A DNA stretch of 56,019 bases from Planctomycetota bacterium (lineage in GTDB: Bacteria > Planctomycetota > SZUA-567 > H5-PLA8): assembly GCA_023150555.1 (NCBI GenBank), contig JAKLKQ010000044.1, forward strand, positions 1 to 56,019. The letters run 5' to 3'. Below are positions 51,101 to 56,019 of this stretch, one piece after another (the first letter of the stretch is position 1; every line of letters begins with the position of its first letter). Under the pieces are notes generated by a model. It did no database searches and was not told the origin of the DNA. It worked only from the letters and a program-made list of their open reading frames with translations. A program made the position numbers and the translations under genes.

Positions 51101-51224
51101 GAAACTGACCGTGCAGGTCAACGGCCGCAACATGAATACGGGCAGCACCGCGCCCCGCAGCGAAGGCGGCGTCGCCATCGTCGTCGAAGGCGACGCCGAC
51201 GTGATGATCGAGAAGCAGCAGTAG
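48165..51224 (+). CDS. Very long transmembrane Ser/Thr protein kinase with extracytoplasmic domain
   Basis: The 1019-residue protein starts at the ATG at 48165, with GGAG four bases upstream. The kinase domain (about 10-275) has IGRGAMGVVFKA, VALKFLP, ILHRDVKPDNFLL near 133, ADLGLARF in place of DFG, GTPHYMAPEQA and RSDLYSLGASLYVLACG. A juxtamembrane linker contains TTGPHSG, TTGPQNP, STGPMTR repeats, possible phosphosites. One helix at about 341-363 (GLGIGAAALLLIMLFAMGGG) crosses the membrane. Outside are about 650 residues: Pro/Ala-rich, helical repeats (AFRAGQIARALDGLNSFAQ), a beta segment MEGIVTKVDGEKVELRIG, and a C-terminal concanavalin-like domain interrupted by a GGRGGRGGRGGRG run near 925. 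It resembles in plan the tethered sigma factors: cytoplasmic effector, one helix, outer sandwich domain. Ligand unknown. Confidence 0.92.
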   Translation: MATLSGKVIGNYEILEEIGRGAMGVVFKAKQLSMDRVVALKFLPKRMAQDEKRVQRFIREARAAGKLSHPNIVSVHDVGQAAGLHYISMEYVDGASAHTQMKKNGPMKEADAVELGIQIAGALKMAHDNGILHRDVKPDNFLLDSTGRARLADLGLARFETGESDDAHLTQEGTALGTPHYMAPEQARGEKVDHRSDLYSLGASLYVLACGKTPFDGPTAAVILVNVLQKDPPPLRKHNPQLSPGFCAVVDKLMAKNPDARFKDAKAVVEALEQVRAGVYAAPGGSGTALRRPTTGPHSGVKPTTGPQNPLRSGSTGPMTRVGPRNMATSRARSSKGSPALFAGLGIGAAALLLIMLFAMGGGGGTPAKPHNASNNEIPVAPVNPAPARSAAKTPATPAANTSQQAPRPQQTDFAAHNDLSAPAYVPSQPVQPAPQPNAGFARAEEDAKSAFRAGQIARALDGLNSFAQTNAGSTEGQQARRLNETLSEQAREWAAARMTEAQAAEAAKDFAKAGGTLAFLQQNLPQALLGELKVAEALARVQAASAAARRARFAEALQSFEAPALSGQYAKASETAGALRRDAAFSGFQKETDSLPDLLDAVKKVDAAALQGLDTLRKVQPDLRIVTLRSGVMEGIVTKVDGEKVELRIGSDAAAAVTAFKGGELGYRFRLQLAKQAAPATPADWIARAALYANADALSPDDAAAAKQALEHAKTHPLAPYYTARLDERARAVDADPARKAWTAIELASEEDLDAAKKKDLAAKLAAFEAQHGSSDFAKSKAEQIAALKKQLGAGAATAAAQADPKDAAKASEGDPAAGKAELEKKGWKVTGDWANDPKRPGAFHVKGGGKIEWAKADAAMQVFVQPAQEGAVAVYVRYDAEALAKFRQSLGGMANFIGGALDDVKDGYGVRVAGGNADVYGPKNPVGGRGGRGGRGGRGFGGERFQEISEAANKMPGKTGEAQAAGGVRVVVAVQGEKLTVQVNGRNMNTGSTAPRSEGGVAIVVEGDADVMIEKQQ

Positions 51225-51700
51225 GAGCTTTCGGCTCTCGGCGGTCAGCTTTCAGCCAACAACTTCAACACAGAGACTCAGAGCACGCAGAGGTGGGCGG
51301 TTTCCAGTTTGTTGTTTTGTTCACCCGATCGCCGGGTCGCCCGATTCCGTTCCTCGCCCCTAACCCCAATTCATTTGTCATTGAACAGCTTGGCTTCGCG
51401 TGCGGCTCCAGGTCGTCGGCACTGCTGGACAAGCCAACAGTGGCACCACTCCGGCATCGCGATTGTTTGCAGTTTGCTGTTTGAGATTTGTTTGGAACTT
51501 GGTTCTTGGATCCTGGTGCTTTCCGTTCCTGCCGTTGATTCCTTGTGCTTTGATGATTTCCACTTCGACACGTCCCAGTCCGGGGCGGGTTAAACGCCTG
51601 TATCACTTCCGGCGGAGGATTTGTCCGAAACGGCTTTGTGTCCGCACCGGGCGCGGTGTCGGAATCTTGAGACCCCCGTGCCCGGTTGGGAGAAGCCACC
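51225..51700. repeat. Repeat mosaic between kinase and desaturase remnant
   Basis: No gene. GGCGGTCAGCTTTCAGCC and AACAACTTCAACACAGAGAC (51240-51281) follow the kinase stop; a dyad-like CACTGCTGG...CCAACAGTGGCAC lies at 51419-51445; TTGTTTGCAGTTTGCTGTTTG and GATCCTGGTGCTTTCC occupy about 51464-51530. These are the same word-like modules found at 13.7, 46.0 and 53.3 kb. Confidence 0.65.
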
Positions 51701-52241
51701 ATGCCGCGCAGCGTCCCGGAAAGTGTCCCCGAGGCCTTCGCCCAGGAGATCGGGCGCCTGCTGCGCCTTCGTGTGGAGCATGGCCGCGCTGCTGGCGTGG
51801 GGCGCGCTGCCCTTGCGCGCGGCGGGCGCGTGGTACGCGGTCTGGACCGCCATCGGGACGCTGAACCTGCTGCGCTGCGTCGGCGCGACGCACCGCTACC
51901 ACGGGACGGGCGAACGGATGACGCTGCCCGAACAACTCGACGACTCGGTCAACGTCGCAAGCGGTTCCATCGCCAGCGTCCTGCTCTGCCCGGTGGGCCT
52001 GCGCTGGCACGCGCTGCGCCACCTCTTTCCCGGGCTGCCCTACCACGCGCTGAGTACGGCGCACCGCCGCATCATGGAAGGCCTGCCGCCCGAGTCGTTC
52101 TACCGCGCGACCCTGGTGCCGAGCGTCGCGGCCGGATTCGCGGGCGTGTGGCGCGCAGCGAGCGCGCGGTCTTCGGTAGCGCGAAACGAATTCAACACAG
52201 AGGCACGGAGTACACAGAGGCTCACGGAGGAACATCTGTAG
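51701..52241 (+). pseudogene. Broken fatty acid desaturase (N-terminal half missing, frame changed)
   Basis: From about 51768 the frame (starting FVWSMAALLAWGALPLR) encodes the C-terminal part of a membrane fatty acid desaturase: LNLLRCVGATHRYHGTGERM, ASGSIASVLLCPVGLRWHALRHLFPGLPYHALSTAHRRIM, with the third histidine box. The first two histidine boxes are absent. A plausible start (ATG at 51701 after GGGAGAAG, encoding MPRSVPESVPEAFAQEIGRL) is in another frame, so a deletion or frameshift has joined two pieces. The 3' end runs into a TTCAACACAGAGGCACGGAG repeat (52191), which supplies the last codons up to the stop at 52241. Not expected to be active. Confidence 0.65.
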
Positions 52242-52319
52242 GGCGGGTTCGGAGGCTCCTGCGTCCAAGTCGCGAAACGAGACATGGCCGGCATGAACTT
52301 CGACAACGCCCGATGAGCG

Positions 52320-52760
52320 TTACGTTGGGGATCGGCTAGCCTCTCGCTCGTTGTACGCCGCGATGGCACGTTCGAAGGTCTCGATTAGGCGCGGTAATCC
52401 GCGTTCGACCTCCTCGAGTGCCCCCTGCGTCAGGGCCACGGGCGTCTCGATGAGTTCCAGGCAAACGTCCGGCGCATGACCTTGGCCCCACCCCACCGAA
52501 GCTTCATGCAACTTCGGCTCAGTCGTCAGGTGCATGACACCTATAATCAGTGCGACATTATTTGCATGTTCCTTGGACGCCTTAGGGAATACGGCCTCCA
52601 GGCCCATGTCGTGGCCCTGGTATTGGGTTTGCTGGCCAATCGGCTGCGACCAAACATTGAACTCGTAAACCGGATAGCACGCCTGAAGTTTCCGCTGCGC
52701 CTCCCTCAGCGAGGGCAGAAATCGCTGTTCAAGTTCATGCACCGGGTTCGGGACGTGCAT
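52320..52760 (-). CDS. Hypothetical protein, 146 residues
   Basis: The frame is open to 52925, but the ATG at 52760, behind GGAAGAAG, gives a sensible protein: HVPNPVHELEQRFLPSLREAQRKLQACYPVYEFNVWSQPIG, then HANNVALIIGVMHLTTEPKLHEASVGWGQGHAPDVCLELI, then a helical C-terminus (EEVERGLPRLIETFERAIAAYN). No signal or membrane segment. Codon use is less GC-biased than average. I do not recognise it; a small regulatory or accessory protein of horizontal origin is possible. It stands alone between repeat-bearing spaces. Confidence 0.6.
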   Translation of the reverse strand: MHVPNPVHELEQRFLPSLREAQRKLQACYPVYEFNVWSQPIGQQTQYQGHDMGLEAVFPKASKEHANNVALIIGVMHLTTEPKLHEASVGWGQGHAPDVCLELIETPVALTQGALEEVERGLPRLIETFERAIAAYNEREASRSPT

Positions 52761-52913
52761 GGTCTTCTTCCATTTTTGGTCAATCGGCAGGTGCCCCGGC
52801 ACGATCCGTAGCTCCCGGTCACCGTGTCGCCCGCCGAACGGGTACACGGCTTCGAGCCCGCGCGTACATTCTATCCTGTTTCCCCTTCGTTGGCGACGGG
52901 CCGCCTTCCTCCT

Positions 52914-52961
52914 TTTACCGCCCACCGCGGCGGCGCACGTGCCGCCGCGGTGGGCGGTAAA
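52914..52961. repeat. Perfect 21-bp inverted repeat with six-base loop
   Basis: The arms TTTACCGCCCACCGCGGCGGC (split here as TTTACCGCCCACC + GCGGCGGC) at 52914-52934 and their exact complement at 52941-52961 flank GCACGT. Partial pairing continues for several bases outside with G-T pairs. No T-run follows on either strand, so it is not a normal terminator. Confidence 0.85.
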
Positions 52962-53048
52962 GGGGGCCGGACGTTGTTGGGCTGCTTACCGTGCCCCGAG
53001 CGGTTCGGCTTCGCGGGGCTCTCCGCTGCAAACGGGGGCGTCCAAGCG

Positions 53049-53104
53049 GCTTCTTGTCGCGTCGCTGCGCGCCGCGGCCCGGACGTGGTGACGTCCGGGC
53101 CAAC
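53049..53104. repeat. Hairpin repeat, second copy (first at 12897-12952)
   Basis: GCTTCTTGTCGCG, a short variable GC stretch and then CCCGGACGTGGTGACGTCCGGG + CCAAC are shared with 12897-12952. Here the stem has 11 bp (GGCCCGGACGT / ACGTCCGGGCC) with loop GGTG. The two copies are 40 kb apart and both intergenic. Confidence 0.8.
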
Positions 53105-53442
53105 CCATAGCGGGCCTTTCGTTTACCGGCCCCCTCTCTCGCACGCGCTACGCGCGTGTCGGCCTCACCCGCGGCGGGGAGAGGCGAACAGCCGCGTGCT
53201 TCGCGTGCGTCCAACGCTGACGCGAAGTACACTCGCATGGTCCGCACGGGAAACGGGAAACCGGAGACGGGAAACACGCTCGCCGAAAGCTGACCGCCAA
53301 TAGCCGGCTGCTGTTTGCCGTTTGCAATTGTCCGTCTCATCTTTCATCTCTCATCATTTAACTCTAATCTGCCTTCTTGCCGCGGGGCGCGCGAGGGGTA
53401 GAGTCGTCTTCACGATCCACCCACGCGCGAGGCATCGATTCC

Positions 53443-54423
53443 ATGACCGTTATCGAGATTCTCGAAAAGCTGAAGCGCGGCGAGGCGCTGTCCAAGGACG
53501 AGCGGATCCTCTACGAGGACCACCTTCAGGACGAAGAACGCAAGAAGCCCTCGCCCGAAGGCCACCAGTGGCGCATCTCCGGAAAGCCCTGCCGCGCGCC
53601 GGACGTGCAGGACGTTTCGTACGGCCCCCACGGCGAACGCAACCTGCTGGACCTCTGGCTGCCGAAGTCGAAGCGGCCGGCGCCGCTGCTGGTCTGCCTT
53701 CACGGCGGCGGTTTCCGCGCCGGGGCGAAGACGCTGGTCTTCGCGCTGCGCCCGATCGCGCTCGAAGCGGGCATCGCCGTCGCCTGCATCAACTACCGCT
53801 ACAGCCAGATCGCGCCGTACCCCGCGCCGATGCTGGACGGCGCGCGCGCCGTGCAGTTCCTGCGCCACAACGCCGCGCGCTGGAATATCGACCCGAACCG
53901 CGTGGCTGCGTGCGGGAACTCGGCCGGCGCCGGCATCGCGCTGTGGCTGGCCATGCACAAGGATCTGGCCGATCCGGAGCACGCCGATCCCGTGGCGCGG
54001 CAGTCGACGCGCCTGTCGTGCGCGGTCGTGTACGGCGCGCAGACGTCCTACGATCCGCGCTTCATCAAGAAGGAGATCCAGGGCCCCGCCCATACCTGTT
54101 CGGCCATCAGCGATCTCTTCGGCATCCGTCTCGATCAACACGATTCGCCGCCGCCGGAGATCGGCAAGCTGATGGAAGACTGCGCGGCGATCAACCACGT
54201 CGGCCCCGGCGCGCCGCCCGCCTACTTCGTGTACGGGACGGAGAACCGGCCCAGCACGCCGCAGACCAGCGTGAGCGACGGGATCCACCATCCGACCTTC
54301 GGCTTCCTGATGAAGCGGAAGATGGACGCGCTGGGGATCGAATGCCACATCCGCTGCCTGGGCGACAGCGTGGCCGGCTTCCCCACCGAACTGCAGTTCC
54401 TTCAAAAACACCTGAAGATGTAG
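53443..54423 (+). CDS. Alpha/beta-hydrolase fold esterase (HSL/BD-FAE-like)
   Basis: The protein has 326 residues. LLVCLHGGGFRAGAK is the HGGG oxyanion motif and VAACGNSAGAGIALWL the GxSxG nucleophile elbow of hormone-sensitive-lipase-type esterases and feruloyl/xylan esterases common in planctomycetes. INYRYSQIAPYPAPMLDGARAVQFLRHNA, typical between them, is present. The first 45 residues (LEKLKRGEALSKDERILYED) are helical and unusual for the family. No signal peptide. In the C-terminal part the expected acid and histidine are less clear (YFVYGTENRPSTPQTS..., then IHHPTFGF), so activity needs testing. GAGG is ten bases upstream of the ATG. Confidence 0.82.
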   Translation: MTVIEILEKLKRGEALSKDERILYEDHLQDEERKKPSPEGHQWRISGKPCRAPDVQDVSYGPHGERNLLDLWLPKSKRPAPLLVCLHGGGFRAGAKTLVFALRPIALEAGIAVACINYRYSQIAPYPAPMLDGARAVQFLRHNAARWNIDPNRVAACGNSAGAGIALWLAMHKDLADPEHADPVARQSTRLSCAVVYGAQTSYDPRFIKKEIQGPAHTCSAISDLFGIRLDQHDSPPPEIGKLMEDCAAINHVGPGAPPAYFVYGTENRPSTPQTSVSDGIHHPTFGFLMKRKMDALGIECHIRCLGDSVAGFPTELQFLQKHLKM

Positions 54424-54877
54424 GGCGGGCCGGGAGTTTATACTTACGCAAAGCGTACCCGAACGGATCATTGGCCGTTCTTAGTTGAACGGCTCGGCTT
54501 CGCGCTTGTTTTTCGTTTTGGCGTTTGCCGTGGTGTAACAGTCCGAGCGCCGAGACTCATTTTCCTTTCGCTGTTTTTCCGATTTTCGTTTGCCATTTTC
54601 CGGATACCGGTGTCCGGATCCCGGTCCCCGCTTAATACGCTTTACGTATATTGCACACCGTGCAGTGTAACACATCCACGATGTGCAAAACCGCCGTAAG
54701 TCCAATGATTTCGTCGCCGAAACGCCGCTGCACCTTGTTGGAATCGGGTATAGATTGATACAAATCGCGACGTGCACTCCAGCACGTCGCGCAGCACGAC
54801 GTGATTCGCGAAATTTCGCGACTGACATTTTGCGTCACGACGCATGGTGCAATTCAAAATATTGGCGGCGACGGGCT
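54424..54877. other. Intergenic space between converging genes, with a TTGCAC dyad
   Basis: No gene. AT-richer, word-like sequence (54480-54600), a GGATACCGGTGTCCGGATCC palindrome (54602-54621) and TTGCACACCGTGCAG at 54651-54665 with a further GTGCAA half-site at 54683-54688. The two flanking genes converge here, so the dyad is not placed like an ordinary operator. Confidence 0.5.
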
Positions 54878-55138
54878 TCAGGCGCCGGGCATTTTTTCGC
54901 GCACGACGGCGGCGATGTTGGCGACGGTGCGGAACTTCTTGACGCTGAACTCGTCGTCGCCCAGCGCCAGCCCGAAGACCTCTTCGAGCCCGATCACGAT
55001 CTCCATCAGCTGGACCGACTCGAGGCTCCACTTCTCGATGAGGTCGTCGGTGTCGCCGAGTTCCTCGGGCTTGGCCTTCAACATCAGGCGCTCGACGAGC
55101 ATGGCCTTGATGCGGCTTTCGACGCTGGGGGCGCTCAT
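54878..55138 (-). CDS. Acyl carrier protein
   Basis: This 86-residue carrier protein starts at the ATG at 55138 behind AGGAG (eight bases). The four-helix pattern is clear: VESRIKAMLVERLMLKAKPEELGDTDDLIEKWSLESVQLMEIVIGLEEVFGLALGDDEF. The phosphopantetheine serine would be S41 in SLESVQLMEI; the usual preceding aspartate (DS) is a glutamate here (ES). No fatty acid synthase genes are next to it, so it may serve a specialised pathway (a second ACP) and not bulk lipid synthesis. Divergent from the GTPase gene. Confidence 0.88.
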   Translation of the reverse strand: MSAPSVESRIKAMLVERLMLKAKPEELGDTDDLIEKWSLESVQLMEIVIGLEEVFGLALGDDEFSVKKFRTVANIAAVVREKMPGA

Positions 55139-55274
55139 GGGCGGGGCTCCTTGGCTGCTTGGGACCTCGGATTGCCGGAGGCCGGCCGGGATTCCGGTAT
55201 CCACTATCGTTTAAACCTTCCAGGCGGTCAGCGCCACGGCAAAGGCGCTTTTTCACAATGTGTCGTAGAAGCGC

Positions 55275-55303
55275 TTGACAGTCTGCCGCAATGCGTTTAA
55301 GTG
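55275..55303 (+). promoter_or_regulatory. Possible sigma-70 promoter of the GTPase gene
   Basis: TTGACA at 55275-55280 is followed after 16-17 bases by a weak -10 (TTAAGT/TAAGTG at 55297-55303). The ATG of the GTPase gene is about 60 bases further on. Confidence 0.35.
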
Positions 55304-55363
55304 GTGAGCTTCATTGCGGTTAGAAGTGGGCTGCACTGCACTTGTGTGGTCGGGGGAGCGGGC

Positions 55364-56019
55364 ATGGTTCAGATCAATTTCGCCGCGCGCGAAGTCAACT
55401 GCAAGATCGTCTACTACGGTCCTGGGCGCTGCGGCAAGACCACCAACCTTCAGGTCGTGCATGCCAAGGCGCCGGGGGGCTCTACCGGCGAGCTCGTCTC
55501 CATCGCCACCGAGACCGACCGCACGCTGTACTTCGACTTCCTGCCTCTGGACCTCGGCACCGTCGCCGGGATGCGCACCAAGTTCCAGCTCTACACCGTG
55601 CCCGGCCAGGTCTATTACGACGCCACCCGCAAGCTGGTGCTTCAGGGCGCCGACGGCGTCGTCTTCGTCGCCGACAGCAACCCCAGCATGCTTCAGGAGA
55701 ACATCGAGAGCCTCGAAAACCTCGCCAAGAACCTCAAAGAGAACGGCATCGACATCAACGACCTGCCGCTGGTCCTGCAGTGGAACAAGCGCGACCTGCC
55801 CAACGCCATGCCCGTCGACGAGATGAACGCCAAGATCAACACCAACGACTGGCCCACCGTCGAGGCCGTCGCGGTGAACGGCGACGGCGTCTTTCAGTCG
55901 CTGAAAGTCATTAGCCAGCAAGTGATTAAGAAGCTCAACCGGGAGCAGGGCTACAGCGAGGACGGCACCACCCGCGGCAAGAAGCCCGGCGTGCGTTCCG
56001 CCGCCCCGCCGCCTCCGCC
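55364..56019 (+). CDS. MglA-like small Ras-type GTPase (3' end beyond window)
   Basis: The frame is open from the ATG at 55364 to the last base (218 codons visible). The P-loop is GPGRCGKTTNL (residues 19-29), switch II contains YTVPGQVYYDATRK, and the base-recognition motif is LQWNKRDLPNAM, as in MglA, the polarity GTPase of gliding bacteria and its many homologues in non-motile phyla. SIATETDRTLYFDFLPLDLG is the family-specific strand pair. An additional tail after about residue 195 (EQGYSEDGTTRGKKPGVRSAAPPPP) is Pro-rich and continues outside. The partner GAP (MglB/roadblock) may lie beyond the edge. GGGGGAGCGGGC precedes the ATG. Confidence 0.92.
   Translation, partial: MVQINFAAREVNCKIVYYGPGRCGKTTNLQVVHAKAPGGSTGELVSIATETDRTLYFDFLPLDLGTVAGMRTKFQLYTVPGQVYYDATRKLVLQGADGVVFVADSNPSMLQENIESLENLAKNLKENGIDINDLPLVLQWNKRDLPNAMPVDEMNAKINTNDWPTVEAVAVNGDGVFQSLKVISQQVIKKLNREQGYSEDGTTRGKKPGVRSAAPPPP

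Larger units (their letters stand above)
52761..53442. repeat. Long repeat-bearing intergenic region
   Basis: About 680 bases without a gene. It holds the 21-bp perfect inverted repeat at 52914-52961, the second copy of the CCCGGACGT hairpin repeat (53049-53104), and the modules CGAAAGCTGACCGCCAATAG, CTGCTGTTTGCCGTTTGC and CTCTAATCTGCCTTCTTGCC (53280-53382), which are reverse forms of modules seen at 13.8 and 18.8 kb. Confidence 0.7.

Overview
This is a high-GC bacterial window (about two-thirds G+C by eye, strong G/C preference at third codon positions). It carries roughly 45 protein genes, two tRNAs, and unusually repeat-rich intergenic spaces. The gene content points to the Planctomycetota or a neighbouring PVC-type lineage: a giant alpha-2-macroglobulin, a PQQ-type beta-propeller with a DWPQYRGP start, Hanks-type kinases with extracytoplasmic tails, ECF sigma factors with long C-terminal extensions, an MglA-type GTPase and a secreted secretin-N-like protein. 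No rRNA or ribosomal-protein marker is present, so the phylum is an inference.

Layout. 1-2.75 kb: a transposase cut by the window edge, a ClC-type chloride transporter and two tRNA genes, of lower GC than the rest. 3-9.4 kb: the macroglobulin gene. 9.4-13.9 kb: small secreted or hypothetical genes separated by palindromic repeats. 13.9-17.1 kb: a minus-strand run of STAS protein, accD, rpe and gap. 17.4-24 kb: a DapA-family lyase, a kinase, an EEP hydrolase with a secreted peroxiredoxin, a sugar isomerase with an SDR protein, and a bacilliredoxin. 24-33 kb: PQQ-like protein, class V aminotransferase, HMG-CoA lyase, enoyl-CoA hydratase, EF-P, a Ycf46-like AAA ATPase and a biotin-dependent carboxyltransferase beta subunit. 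HMG-CoA lyase, hydratase and carboxyltransferase together suggest leucine or branched-acyl catabolism.

33.2-40.7 kb is the most unusual part. Three sigma factors carry regions 2 and 4, one transmembrane helix and a different extracytoplasmic beta-rich domain each. With them are a stand-alone sigma region 2 protein, a small membrane protein and two SAM methyltransferases, each placed directly behind a tethered sigma factor. Two of the sigma genes share an upstream element, AACTCC-N7-CAAACAAGTTAAATA, at 59-76 nt before their start codons. Its AAC-N17-GTT geometry is that of an ECF promoter, so the cluster looks self-regulated. The other two share a 67-nt leader without gaps.

40.7-45.8 kb (minus strand): hpf, ptsN, yvcK and an HPr gene form a nitrogen-PTS-like operon whose leader contains a terminator-like hairpin; then a metallophosphoesterase and a YedE-type transporter. 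46-56 kb: an exosortase-type hydrolase, a DUF3788 protein, a very long kinase, a broken desaturase, an esterase, an acyl carrier protein and an MglA-like GTPase running off the end.

Several short repeat families recur between genes. One begins within a few bases of the stop codon of four unrelated genes.
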